Of a DNA stretch of 64,000 bases, positions 14,661 to 26,580 are shown piece by piece; within the stretch, counting starts at the first letter, position 1; every line of letters begins with the position of its first letter. This DNA comes from Euptelea pleiosperma (taxonomy: Eukaryota; Streptophyta; Magnoliopsida; Ranunculales; Eupteleaceae), in contig CM068545.1 of assembly GCA_035048495.1 (NCBI GenBank), positions 35,788,225 to 35,852,224 of the forward strand, in the 5' to 3' direction. The translations under genes were made by a program, and so were the position numbers. Below the pieces are notes generated by a model. It saw only the letters and a program-made list of their open reading frames with translations. It was not told the origin of the DNA and did no database searches.

Positions 14661-15847
14661 ACATCACCAATCCATCATTTGGAAAAAGCACCTGCAGGGA
14701 GAACAAAAAAGCTTAAAAAAATGTGAATTGTATTATTCTTATAGTCTACAAAATTGAAGAGCCAGAAATGCATGTAATCGTTCATATTGTAATAAGGGAT
14801 TTCAAGGCAAGGCAAAAGTAAACAGAACTTTGCTAATCCCAAGAGAAAGAGATGAACACCACACATTCACAGTGGATAATTCCCAAATGATGCAAGTATT
14901 CTAACGCCTCCAAACAGTGTCGAGTTATGATCTGACAAAAAGAACACCCAAACACCCCATAATTAATATCTGAACTGCTTCACAAAGTAAATGAATTTTA
15001 ATAACAATTTTTTTCTCAGCAAAAAGTGCATTTTTCTAAGATTGCAGAACTACGCCCAATAATTAACAAGCAAAAGATATGACCAGAAAGAAAAGCATAT
15101 GCCCTAATCAGACAAACCTGCAGTCTGCGTAACCTGAAATAAACCTCTCCACCGGACTCTTGATTAAATTTATGGAATTCATATAAATTTGCTCGTAGGA
15201 GTTCACAGACAATGAAGAGATGCTCCCGTACAGTTTTCAAAACCATCATTCATGGATAAAATCTAATGAATTAAGAAATGGCATGACAATATAAATCTAA
15301 TTAAGTTCTTTTGGTTTATCATTTTATGGCAAAACTGTATCTATATCCTTACCAACAACACATAATCATACCGTCATGGTCTTTTATTTTTGCATTCCAT
15401 TACTTTGATTTTGCCACCAGACGATTGAGTAAGTTTTGATAGTCATTTTTCTTTAATAAAAGCCTCCAAGACTCTTGGAAGTTTATTCCTCTAGGCTTAC
15501 ATATTTATAAATTAATCTAATCTAATAGATTAATCACCTGAGATTACACAAAATTTCAACCACATACCTGATGATAGAAGTAGTCATATAGGCGCAAAAT
15601 GTGGTGCTCATCAGCAAGGTCATGCTTATTCACAAACTTTAGAAGCTTGATCTCATCCAAACTTTGATCGAAAAAATCCTTATCATTTTTTATTATTTTC
15701 AAGCAAACATCAACTCCTGTGTGCAGATCATGTGCTTGGACAACCTTGCTAAAAGCAGCTGAACCAAGGTATTCCGTGACATAATATCTGCCTGCTATTA
15801 TCGTGTTAAGAACAATAGGTAGATTTTTGTTCTCTTCAAGTCCCGTC
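14661..15847 (-). pseudogene. Captured, decayed DYRK-family protein kinase fragment
   Basis: Minus-strand pieces match plant DYRK-type kinases in order. Exon A (15,847-15,568) encodes AGRYYVTEYLGSAAFSKVVQ, the glycine-rich loop, then VCLKIIKNDKDFFDQS with the ATP-binding lysine, and ends DYFYHQ. Exon B (15,225-15,118) encodes EHLFIVCELLRANLYEF. Exon C (about 14,931-14,870) encodes ITRHCLEALEYLHHLGIIHC. Exon D (from 14,691) encodes VLFPND before a stop. Decay is visible: the acceptor before exon B reads ACGG instead of AG, exon C has no clean GT donor, and the exon with the catalytic loop DLKPEN and the metal-binding motif is missing between C and D. It cannot make a functional kinase. It sits between the transposase and the UGPase fragment inside the hAT. 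Confidence 0.8.
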
Positions 15848-16385
15848 CTGTGGAGTGTTATATAACAAGTAAATATAATAAAAGGTTTAGATTTTTGTGG
15901 AGAAACTGTGATTTCAGATGGAGAGAGATGGGGAGAAAAATAAGGGACCTTCAATTAAGTGTATTTTAGTACAATGAAAACAAAAATCAACTATCAGAGT
16001 AAACATGATGCAATAATAAAAGTCCATTACCGATTCAACATATAATAAAAGTCACATGTTTGATTTCAAAAAATAAAAGTGTTCATGCATAAAAGAAAAT
16101 AAAGTATTCATCCAACATGTAGCACATCCACATAGACCACCAACTCCTACAAAACAAAAAATATAAACTATTTTAATTCATACTCACATGTCATATAAAA
16201 AAAATAAAGTACATATAATAAAATTAATTTATATAACTTTACCCCAAAGATCACTCCATAACATAATTACACAAGCCACCAACTCCTGCAAAATAATAAT
16301 GTTTAGCTTTATAATCTCATGCCGATAAAATCACTAAAACTAAGTACACGTAATCATAAGGATATAAGAGACTTTACTCCAAATA

Positions 16386-18640
16386 TCAGCCTAATTCAGG
16401 TTCACTTTCATCTAAATCATGTATGCTTGAAATGGAGGCATTTGTCATATGAATGTCCTCATCATCAAAGGCAAAACTCTCATTAGCATTGATCTCATCG
16501 ATGGCATTGGTCACTGTCTCAAGGGACAAGTTGTCACTAAGAATCCCCTCACCTGTTACACGTATAGAAACATAAATAGGTTGAATTCATAATGCTTGTT
16601 AATTAGAAATATTTAAAATATATTCATAAAAAGTTTTTATTACCTTCCATTTCCTTCTAATCCAATCTTGTGCACATATCAATGCCTCAACAGTTTTAGG
16701 GCGCATGGTAGAACGATATCGATCAATTACTCTACTACCCGTACTAAAGCGGATTCGGATGCAACGGTCGATGCAGGAATCGCCAAGATATCACGAGCCA
16801 TTTTATCCATAATAGGATACTTAGGTGCATTATAATGCCACCAACTCAAAACATCAAATGTCTCATCATCCAAACCTTTGCCTTTTTGTACAGGGTGAAC
16901 TGCTTCTCCCAAATAAGTTTCCAAGTCTGTCTTCACATCTCCATCTTGGGAACTTTCTTCGAGGTAATTTTCAAAAAGCTTTAACTTAGAACTTAAAGTA
17001 CCACGTGAAGAAATACCACTAGCTCCACCATTCGCACCACCACTTGGTCCACTTCCACTAGTCTTGTTTGTATCACAAGTATTCTATGGGAACAATTGAC
17101 TTGAGGCAGAAGAAGATGCCGCATATTCATTGTAAAGACTTGTAAGTGTGCTACGAAGCTCAACTATCTTTTCCTCAAATTGACTACCATAGATCTGTGG
17201 AAAGTAAAAGTCAATTGACTTCATCTTTATTCGAAGATCTAATATAGAAGCTATTGCAAAAACCAAACAAGTGATGCTCCAATATTTGTTGAACTTTTCC
17301 TTCATCTTCATAGCCATCGACATAATGAATGCATCTCCACATGTACACCATTCATCAAGTTGCAAACGAATACCACAAGCCAAATCAAAATAACGGTTAA
17401 CGGTTGTATATTTTGACCCCGATAAAATTTGTGTGGCATTATAAAATACCTTCAAACATTCTGAAACAATTCTTGCATTTTTCCAATCCATCTCGGATGG
17501 TACACACTTGAAATTTCGTTCGACTTCTGCAAAACGAAAAAAATGCATCTTAAACTCTAAGGCTGTCTCAAGCATCATATATGTTGAATTCTACCTTGTG
17601 GAAACATCTTGAACTAACTTCTTTTGAGGAGCTCTAACTTGTTTGCACACATTTTCAAATTTTCTTTGCCTCTGAGGCGAGTTTCTAATGAATTTGATAG
17701 ATTCACGAATTCTTTCAATCTCCTTTTCTATTTCTTTCAACCCATCTTGGACAATCAAATTCAGAATATGGGTAGAACAACGCACTTGAAATAACTTCCC
17801 ATCAAAAACTAGTACTCCTTTTGGTTTAAGCTTTCGAAGGAGTTCGCGAACTACTACATCATTAGTAGAGCAATTGTCCAAGGTTATACAACCTAACTTT
17901 CTGTCTAAATTCCATTTATACAACTTTTCTAACAAGGCGTTTGCCACATTCTCTCTCGTGTGGCGATCATCGACGGTGCAGAAACATAAAATTCTCTTCT
18001 GTATCTTCCAACTTTCATCAATATAGTGAACTGTTAAAGACATGTAACCGATGTTCTGACCCGAACTCCAAAAGTCAGAAGTAAGGCTTATACGGCATTG
18101 AAGTTTATCTAAGATCCCATATAACTTCAATTTTTCATTCCCATAAATCTTTATGCAATCTGCTCTAATAGTATTGCGAGTCACAGCCTTAAAACTTGGT
18201 TGCATTGAACTCAAGACCCTCCTGAACCCAATATGTTGAACCATTGAAAATGGGTACTCGTGCACGATAATCATTTGAGCAATCGCCTCACGAGTTACTT
18301 CTGGATCATATCTAAATTTTTGCACTCCAAATGATCCATCTTCATCTTCATCAACTCTTAGGTACATCTGGTTCTTGTCTATTTGTTTTTGAACTTTCTT
18401 ATAAATGTCACAATTTAACAAATGCTTGCGCATATTGCTAGTCCCATTTTTACTTTCTGCTCCCATAATCCTACAACAATGCTTACACTTGGCATGAAAC
18501 ACACCCCCTTTTTCAATTTCTTCAAAAGCTCTCCAAACAAAAGATGTCTTTTTCCATTTTTTGGGTTGACTAATAGCTTGTGCAACTGATGTTCCAATAG
18601 AAATAGAATCACTTGTTTTCTTTACTGTTTCTTCTGACAT
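16386..18640 (-). pseudogene. hAT transposase (BED finger, RNase H-like, dimerisation domain), broken
   Basis: The start is the ATG at 18,640 (MSEETVKK). Domains in order: a BED-type zinc finger (CKHC...HLLNC, about residues 50-80); the RNase H-like core with DFWSS, TLDNCSTND and CSTHILNLIVQDG; the hAT helical region (from about 17,580); and the C-terminal dimerisation motif LSWWHYNAPKYPIMDKMARDIL with PASTVASESA. A last exon (16,552-16,386), after a GT/AG intron from 16,643, encodes an acidic tail. Breaks: a TAG at 17,593-17,591 where relatives have the W of STRWNSTY, a TAG at 17,086-17,084, a one-base loss near 16,746 that shifts frame inside the conserved SAFSTG motif, and probably another near 16,648. 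This copy probably encodes no working transposase; movement would need a source elsewhere. Confidence 0.85.
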
Positions 18641-18829
18641 TTTAGAACTTGAAAATTTGATTAACACTCTGTATATAACATAAAAGAAAGTAAAACCAAT
18701 GAAAATATAATTAGATAATGCAACAATAAAGATAATGCAACAATAACTATGTATATCTTTTTCTCAATGATTAGCAACAATTAAAAAAATCTAAAATAAG
18801 TCAAACCCTAGAATCTACATTTATATATG

Positions 18830-19010
18830 TGTCGGGTTCCGGTGACCAAGATTTTTGAGGTACACCTTCGTGTACCCTCATAGAAGATGAATCAATGGCT
18901 GATTTTTGGTGAAGATAATCTATATGGTGAGGAGATCATCCTCACAAAAATTCAAATCATTCTCATATTCATAGACTGGTTTAGAAGTTGAAGAATTATA
19001 TCAAATATGT
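18830..19010. mobile_element. Fragment of the GTCGGGTTCC/GATCATCCTCAC MITE family
   Basis: GATGAATCAATGGCTGATTTTTGGTGA, GAGGAGATCATCCTCACAAAAAT and AGACTGGTTTAGAAGTTGAAGAATTAT, each in part, also occur in the MITEs at 33,155-33,526 and at 40,897-41,032 plus 51,489-51,733. Only one arm is clear here. It is nested in the hAT upstream of the transposase start. Confidence 0.55.
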
Positions 19011-20029
19011 ATTTTTTTTCTTGTCTTTAGTGGGTTGCATATGTGCAACTCCATTAAGGTGTTGCTTGTTATCAAAAAGCTAACATAGAAGAAAGAAAAG
19101 GTGCATTAAGTTTAAGCAAAAAACTAAGACCAAGTTAAGCTCATGGGCCTGTTTGGAAACCCAAAAAATGGGGCCTCTTCTGATCAGTCCAGGTCTGATC
19201 AGATTTTTGCCTTTAAAACAAGACCACAATTGATTTTTTGATAAGTAGCTGCAAAATTGAACTGGTTATTCCGGGCCAAATGGGTTCAGACCATGAAAAC
19301 AACTTTGGACAGACAAACCAAATAGCTGACTACTGGTTAATATTAAAGAAAACGAAGATACGCTTATCACACACCCTTGCATACTCTAGTCTATTTCCCT
19401 CTTTAAGAAATTCAAGTCGAATTATATTTATATTGTCTAAGAAACTATTTAAAACGATTACTTAAGAAACTATTTAAAAATATATAAAAAAATTATATTT
19501 AGATTGTCTATTTTGCTGAAAATTTGGAGATTACCAAGTATCAGAATTCCAGCAAACCAGCGTGCAATTTTTACTCGAATTGCTGGGCGGCCATGCAGAT
19601 CAACAATCCCATTTGATCTTCTTCTCTTCCCCTTCTCCTAATTCCTTGGCCTTACTCTGCAAAAAAAAAAAAAAAGATTAATTAACAGTAATCAGTGTTT
19701 AATCAAATTATACTGCATGTTTCTAAAAAAAAAAAACTTGTTAATTTGTTGCTACTTGTACCAATGCATGCAAGCATCCTAAGTGTATCAGTAACAAAAT
19801 TGATAGATACAGACATGCAAGCTTCTATTAATAGCAAACTCAAACCTGATTTCAAAATCACACAACACAAAAAAGGAGAAACAATCAAGAAAATATCAAA
19901 AATAGTATATAAATTATGTTTGAGAGTTGGGATTGTTTTAGAATTTCATGTTTTTGAGTCTAAAGAAGAGATAATAATTCCTATAAAAAGGAGAAAAGAA
20001 GAAAGGTTGTAAATAACTAATCAAGCTGA

Positions 20030-20230
20030 TTTTCGATTTATAGATCCACCGAGGGACAGGCCAAACATCCATACGGTCAGCGTCTACTAAATGTATGCCA
20101 TGTGGCTATTATCGTGGTAAACGGAAGGCTGATTTTTGATTTACAGATCCACCGAGGGACTGGCCAAACATCCATACGGTCAGCGTCTACTAAATGTATG
20201 CCATGTGGCTGTTGTAGCGGCAAACGGAGG
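20030..20230. repeat. Tandem pair of about 110-bp MITE-derived units
   Basis: Two near-identical copies of a block with AGATCCACCGAGGGAC and CATCCATACGGTCAGCGTC lie side by side (about 20,030-20,125 and 20,132-20,228). Single related units occur at about 61,945-62,040 and 56,430-56,525. Confidence 0.65.
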
Positions 20231-20504
20231 ACGGTGAACATGAACCAAAGAAAAGAACAGGGAAGATGAATAGAACTAGAAAAAAAAGGGGGAAAACTTA
20301 CATAGACGCCTAAAAAACGATGGCAGTCTTGGCTTCTTGATTTCCGGCAAGATGTGGACGATTTTCCGGCGAAAAATTGATGGTTTCCGGCACAAAGTGG
20401 ATGGCATATAGGGGCGTCTTGTTTCAGTTGCTTGAAAGTTGAAACTCTCTCTTCTTCTTCTCCTTTTTAGACTTTAGGGTTTGGAGAGGGAAGAAGAGGA
20501 AGAG

Positions 20505-20525
20505 AGTATATAGTTCACGTGGAAA
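20505..20525 (-). promoter_or_regulatory. Putative transposase promoter: TATA box and G-box
   Basis: On the minus strand a CACGTG G-box (20,521-20,516) lies just upstream of TATATA (20,512-20,507). A pyrimidine-rich leader with CTCTCTTC and AAACCCTAAAG words, typical of plant 5' leaders, follows. It is placed to drive the transposase and whatever lies downstream on that strand. Functional role is inferred. Confidence 0.4.
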
Positions 20526-20745
20526 TTCCACTTTTAACCCTGCATTTTTAAAAATTTTTCAATACCCGTTATACCCGACGGGTATAACCGAGTAGAACCG
20601 ATTTTTGTCGGTTACAAAACGGGTAGACTTGATAAAAACCCGATTTATATACGGTTCCAAAAATAAAATTCAGAACCGGCTTATTCGGTTTCGGTTCTTA
20701 TCGGGTATCGGGTAATCGGGTAAAATTGACGGGCCTATTAGAAAG

Positions 20746-21072
20746 GCGTTAGAAGTGAGAGACTAGAGAAGAAAAAGAAGACAACGAAGGAGAAGAAGAA
20801 AAGGTGGTTGAGATAGGATTGTTATTTATTTTGGGGTTTTTTAATATTTTTTTAGGGTTTGAATTGTTAGGTAGTTCCTTGATCTGATTGAAATCTACCA
20901 TTTCATTTGGCTTTATTGGTTTCGGTTCCATATTAGACTACGCAGAACCTAAACCATTATTTTCGGTTCGGTTTAGGTTCCAGTTCCTTTTTAATCGGTT
21001 CCCAAAAATGTGGAACCGGAACCGATGTTTTCGGTTCCGATTCCGGTTAAACAGGTAAAATTGACACCCCTA
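20746..21072. mobile_element. Solitary right end of a related hAT element
   Basis: The segment ends ACAGGTAAAATTGACACCCCTA at 21,072, preceded by repeated GGTTCCGGTT/GGAACCGGAACC words like those of the 9,970-bp hAT and of 37,615-38,024. No matching left end with ATGATGGG (the bases after 21,072) was found upstream, so it is truncated or disrupted by the larger element inserted at its left. Confidence 0.6.
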
Positions 21073-22108
21073 ATGATGGGGTATATTGTTATTTGTTGCT
21101 GCATATGGGTATCGATGCATGTAGGTCGAAGTACAGGTTAGTGCATGGGCCAAAAATTACAAAAATGGCCCCCCTAGGGAAATTTGACCAGACATAACTC
21201 ATGGCAGTCTCTAAGTGGCCTGATTTTTAATGGATTTGTCTACTATTGGCCAATCAGTTCCCGTACGTGTTCTGACTCTAGTTAGGCATCTTGTAACTCC
21301 TGGTAGGGTACCAAAAGGTTTAAAAGTTTATGATATCCTGTTACATTTTTCATCGGGTCTTTACAAGAGCCCTCTTCGTCACCCCCTTCATTGATTAAGA
21401 CCCGGAACATAAAAACCATATACCCTAAGATGAAAAATAAAAAAAATAAAAAATAAAAAATAAAAAAATAAAAAAACAAAACTAACCTGCAAATTAATGC
21501 AGGTGGAGGAAGCATGTTGACGATGGAGAGTTGTCGATCGCAGAGGGTTGCAAAGGCAGGTCATGCTCTGATATTTCTGTCTGAGATTGGAGATTCATTT
21601 CTCATGGTTGGAATCCATTAAACCTGAAGAACAACATCGAAATTAATAGAATTATTCTTATTAAATCCATAAAAATTAAAAAAAGGAAAATCATGCAATG
21701 AAAATCTCTTGGTTCCATTTTCCTTGGCGTCCAATCGCTTGATTAGTAGCTTATCAGAGAAATCTCCAAGTTTCCGTCCATCTATAAAAGAAATCTTGTC
21801 GAAGGATAGAGAGAGAAACTTGTTGCAAAAGGGAGAGATGTATCGTTTGGGCAGAGAAAGGAGAAAGGAGTGTCGGAGGAGAGGAGATGTGTAGGGTTTT
21901 CCTTGTAAAGGGTTTTGCTGGCGTTTTGGGAAGGATAGTTTATTTCATTTTGTGCAGGGAGTTTTTTGAAAGAGATTTTTATGGGATGAAGAGATGTAAC
22001 GGATGAGAAGAGATTGTGTACGGGTAATGGTGTTTTTGGAAAAAAAATAGTGAAAAAAGATGGAAAGAGGGCCACCATAGCAATGCCGAGCTTTAGTACA
22101 GATAATAG
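21073..22108 (-). mobile_element. Helitron 5' part, minus orientation
   Basis: The reverse complement of 22,078-22,108 reads TCTATCTATTATCTGTACTAAAGC, the same start as at 9,914. The region to its left therefore reads as the body of a minus-strand Helitron. No CTAG terminus could be fixed on its lower side. No protein family is recognisable inside. Confidence 0.4.
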
Positions 22109-22152
22109 ATAGATTAGGGGCGGTATTTGTGTTGCATGTGAGTGGTTCTAGG

Positions 22153-22580
22153 CATGGTTTTAAAAACGGCTGTTTAAACGGTTTTAACGGCCATTTAAAT
22201 GGTAACGCCCTAAGCCCATTTCCGTTAAAACCGTTTAAACATGTTTTAACGGTTTTGAACAAAACGGCCGTTTAATTCTGAAAAATTTTGTGAAAAAAAA
22301 CTGCCGTTAAATCCGTTTAATTCCGTTAAAATCCATTTAATTTCCGTTAAAATCCTTTAAATTCCATTTTTTTTTTCAAATTTCAAAATTTGAATTTCTG
22401 CGCCATTTTTTCCATTTTTTTTTTCCGTTAAAATTGTTAAAGCCGTTAAAATCCATTTAATTCCGTTTAATTTCTTTTTTTTTTCCATTTTTGCCCCTGG
22501 TCGTTTCAATCCGTTTAAACGGTTTAAACGGTAATGCCCTCAGTCCGTTTAACCGTTAAAACGGCCTCCTTTAAACCTTG
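22153..22580. mobile_element. hAT-type MITE rich in CCGTTTAAACGG words
   Basis: The ends are CATGGTTTTAAAA on the left and, inverted, CAAGGTTTAAAGG on the right. The 8-bp flanks are identical: GTTCTAGG at 22,145-22,152 and 22,581-22,588. The interior repeats CCGTTAAAA, AACGGTTT and TTTAAACGG in both orientations. No coding sequence. Confidence 0.75.
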
Positions 22581-22588
22581 GTTCTAGG

Positions 22589-23477
22589 GACCTTCTTAAA
22601 AGAAATAGCAGAATAATGAATTGAATTCATAACTAATGTCTCTCATCAACGTTGATGACGGACCACAGTATGAGCCACATGGTACACTCTTAGAGACTAC
22701 GGACCGTATGGATGTTTGGCGTACATCCTTGGTGGACTTGCATACCAAAATTTAACTTGATTAATACTTTCTCTCCATTGGATTAGAGTCTTTTCCATGG
22801 TTTATTTTAATCGTGGATTTCTAGCATTATTTGTGTTAATCAGATCTGAAGGATAGAAATCAATAATAAGGCTGATTTTTGGTATGTACGTCTAACTTGG
22901 GATGTAGCAAATTATTTGGCATACCAAAAAGCGTTACCCGTCGCCTTGATCTTTATATGTAGGTTCCTTAGCAAAAGTTCCCGTCAGATCTGGATGCTCT
23001 ATTCGCAAGGCTGAGAAGTATGCAAAACTGAAAGACGACACCATCCATCACAGCAAGGAATCTACCTTCACCGTCCAGGACATGGTAAGGCACTCCGACG
23101 AGAGAGAATCCGACATGAAAGGGAATTGAAGCGAAATGTTGAAGAGCGGACGGACATGAAGATGTCATAGCTGTTGGAAGATCGAGAGTTCACACCCCTC
23201 AATACTCCCCTTGATCGGATCTTGGATTAGATCAAGGATGAACGTTTCCTACAATAGCCCAAGCCCATGATTCCTGATACCGCAGCAACAAGAAACAAGA
23301 GGAAACACTATGCATTTCACAAGGACCACGGAGACATGCAACAGGTAGGAGAAGGGATTATGTAGGGGAAAAGGGGGGCGAGACTGGAGAGAGTAAAAAA
23401 GGAACTTTTTATTTTTTACTTATATTTTTTTTATAAACTATTAATTAAGATTTCAAAAGTAAGTTTAAAAAAATAAA
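22589..23477. other. Intergenic with fragments of the TATGGATGTTTGG repeat
   Basis: A fragment with CTCTTAGAGACTACGGACCGTATGG and related words lies at about 22,665-22,745 and faces a partial inverse copy at about 22,870-22,925. The rest (22,926-23,477) contains a short open plus-strand stretch beginning near 22,970 that I cannot assign to any family. Confidence 0.4.
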
Positions 23478-24356
23478 GGGAATTTTTGACATACCCCCCA
23501 TGTTATCTTTGAAATTTGACATACCCCCCACACTTTTAAAAAGTTGACATACCCCCCCTATGGCTTGGTCCAAGGTCAGTTGACCAATGTTGACCCAAGT
23601 TGACCACCACATTTTATATTAAAAGATAAAAATGCATGCCCTTATCTTCAACCTTAGAACTAGGGTTTGCTCCAAAGCCAAACCCCCAAATCAAATGGCT
23701 ATGGTGGACGGCAAGCCAAGAGATCCAACCCAAAGGAGTCTCATGCCGGTAATCCACCACTACGGAGAAAATCAAAATTAAATACCATTAGTATCTAGAG
23801 TTTCACACTTTCTTTTATCTTTTTTGAAACACCAACGTCGTCCAGGATTGAAGTGATATTGTAGTACAAATATTAAGATCTGAAACTGTTTTTGGTATCT
23901 CAACTAGCATTGGGGATTCCCATTCCAAATATTGATTGGATATTTTTGAACAATAGTAGTTAGGAGATCTACTTTCAAGCTGAGATTAGATGAGAAATAC
24001 AGCTCGAGTATCGCCGAATGACCCAATGGGTTTTTTAATTTTCACCGGAGCGGTGGATGACCGGCATGAGACTCCGGTGGGTAGTCTCCGGTGATGGACA
24101 GCTAATCCATTGGTATCTCTTGGCTTGCCGTCCAGCACAGCCATTTGATTTGGGGGTTTGGTTTTTGTCCAAACCCTTATTCCAACGTTGAAGAAAAGGG
24201 TATTTTTATATTTTAATGTAAAATATGATGGTCACCTCGGGTCAACATTGGTCAACTGACCTTGGACCAAATAATAGAGGGGTATGTCAGCTTTTTAAAA
24301 GTGTGGGGGGTATGTCAAATTTCAAAAATAACATGGGGGGTCTGTCAAAAATTCCC
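23478..24356. mobile_element. MULE-like fold-back element, long TIRs, 9-bp TSD
   Basis: The 879-bp element has inverted arms of roughly 250-300 bases, starting GGGAATTTTTGACATACC on the left and GGGAATTTTTGACAGACC on the right (read inward). The flanks are a perfect 9-bp duplication, AAAAATAAA, at 23,469-23,477 and 24,357-24,365. Nine-base duplications with long TIRs are typical of Mutator-like elements. The arms include matching AGTTGACCAATGTTGAC and GGCAAGCCAAGAGAT blocks. The unpaired centre (about 23,765-24,030) has no recognisable gene. It lies about 400 bp upstream of DUF2431 copy 2. Confidence 0.8.
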
Positions 24357-25379
24357 AAAAATAAAATAATTTTTTTCACAAAGCCGCCTTAGCTTTACGA
24401 GGAGTCCAACGCAAGTAATGGCAACAAAGAACTTGCCGTAAGGGGCTCGTATCGGTTATTGGATACGAGAAGGCGACTCTTGTTTCAAAGCTAAACCTCC
24501 TTACTGATATACGCTCACCACTAACTCTCGCTTCGGTGTATCGTTTCTCTAAAATCACAATGCCCAGAATTCGAATGTATGGGGAAATAGCATTTAAAAT
24601 CTCCTCGGAAACAAAATCGCTTCATGCATGGAAGAATAATTATAAGTAATGTATGACAAGCGTCCAACATGCCATTACTATACTACATAAAATAGTACCT
24701 ACAGAATGAGATAGCTGAACAGTCCTCATTTTATTTGCTAAAAGGACTAACGAAAGGTGATCAAATGAAAGAAGGTTGTTCCAATGAGAAAGGAGAGAAC
24801 TGGATAAAGCACTACAGCAGTTCTCATGAAATATTACTTGTAGGAGAGGGAGATTTCTCCTTTTCTGCTTCTCTAGCCAAGGCCTTCCGCTCTGCCATTA
24901 AAATGGTTTCTACTTCTCTTGATAACAAAGGTAACTTATCTAGTTTGATTTTATTTTAGAAACATATGAAGCCATTTTTAAAAAAAAAAAAAATTTGGTA
25001 GGAGAAATATATGAGGATGGCGAAAGTGGGGATTCTTTTTATTTTTTTAGAATATTTAGATTACGTTATAGATTCGGCCATTTGGACATCCAAACGCAGA
25101 AGTGGTGATGGTTAAGCATCCAACTGCGAAGGCCAACTTGGAGGAATTGGAGGAGCTAGGGTGCACCATTGTTCATGAAGTGGATGCCCATACCATGAGC
25201 CAACACCCTTCCCTCACGAGAAGAAAGTTTGACAGAATAATATTTAATTTTCCTCATGCGGGATATCATTGCCGCTGGGAACATGAGCAGTACCAAATTC
25301 TGTAAGTTTAAATGTAGAACGGTCCCATTGTTAGAGGTCATTGTTCCATCCTTGCTCAATCAATCGAATTACATAAAAA

Positions 25380-25705
25380 AAGGGGTATTTTAGCAACACC
25401 CCCTGAAATTTGAAAGTAATTTGTAGTACCCCTTATACTTTCAGACTTTAGGATTACCCCCATAGACCCAGTTTAATCATCATTTGACTAACGTTAAAGC
25501 GTGACATGCATCATATATGCGCTTGTTAATGAACCCATGGAAGGAACATAATTTTGCAAGTACAATGCTAACCGCGTGTGATTCAAGTCCGTTTTAACAT
25601 AAGGCAACCACCCTTAAACTACGTCAAGGTGGGTAGTCCCAAAGTGAAAATATAAGGCTACTACAAATTACTTTCAAATTTCAAGGGGTATTGCTAAAAA
25701 CCCAA
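25380..25705. mobile_element. MITE with inverted ends in intron 2 of DUF2431 copy 2
   Basis: The left end GGGGTATTTTAGCAACACCCC and the inverse of the right end (GGGTTTTTAGCAATACCCC, starting near 25,702) match. Both continue into GAAATTTGAAAGTAATTTGTAGTA. The flanks are A-rich, so the duplication is ambiguous. Confidence 0.65.
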
Positions 25706-25734
25706 AGAAAAAACAGAAAACAGTAAAGACCTTC

Positions 25735-26580
25735 ATGCAGGGTTTAAAAGGGGCCGTTATAATGGTATAATGGGACTGGGTGCGTTACCGTTTCATTTGT
25801 TATAACGGATTGTAACGCAAAGGGGTAAACACGGAATTTTTTTTTTTTCACTTATGGGTTTAATCCACAAAATTGGGGGTTGATACAACTTTTCCCATAT
25901 GGGGTTAGTCCACAAAATTGACTATGGTTTAGGGAGCTGATCCAAATTGAAATTAAAGTAAGCCTTATGAATTAATTGAATTTGCATAGGATCGTAGTGC
26001 TAAAATGGACAAACCATGGCCTTACTTGGTAGTACTATAAATGTCTGCGAATTGGCATTTGCATGTGCTAATTGGAGGTGTAACATCAAACAAATATTTG
26101 TGTTAGACTCAATCTTAATTTTTTTATTATTTGCCAAAAAGTGGTCAGCCAAAACGTGGTTGCAAACAATACGCAAATGACTCTCTCATCCCCCTTGGTC
26201 TCCCCCAACAGATCTCCCCTCTCCAACCATACGAATATTTTTCCAACAAATGGTTGTCATTGTAAACATTTGATTATCAAATATTTGCCTACAAATATTT
26301 TCCTCCAAACTACATACAGGATACCAAGCATGGCTAGAAAAAACAAATTGAGAAAAGATGCAAAGAAAGTAACGATGCCTGCTTCATTGGGTGCATATGT
26401 TTACCCTCTTCTAGTGGAGGTCTTGTGTTCAATTCCTCTTGGGCAGGTTTTCCCCATGTAAAGGTGGAGGCATGGGTTAATTCTAAATCCACACATTATC
26501 ATGCGGGTATTATCTGCAATGGCTAGCACGAATCCTAGCCGCCAACCATGTCGCCTATTTTTCTAAATTAATTTCATGTG
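25735..26580. other. Intron 2 remainder: GTTATAACGG block and possible SINE fragment
   Basis: At about 25,745-25,835 lies a copy of the GTTATAACGGATTGTAACGC block found in the Helitron array. At about 26,385-26,475 a short segment contains GTGTTCAATTCC, close to a tRNA B-box, and could be a SINE remnant, though no clear A-box or tail is present. Confidence 0.35.

Noticed and set aside
26385..26475. Possible tRNA or SINE
   Set aside because: A B-box-like word is present but no cloverleaf or proper A-box; not called as an RNA gene.
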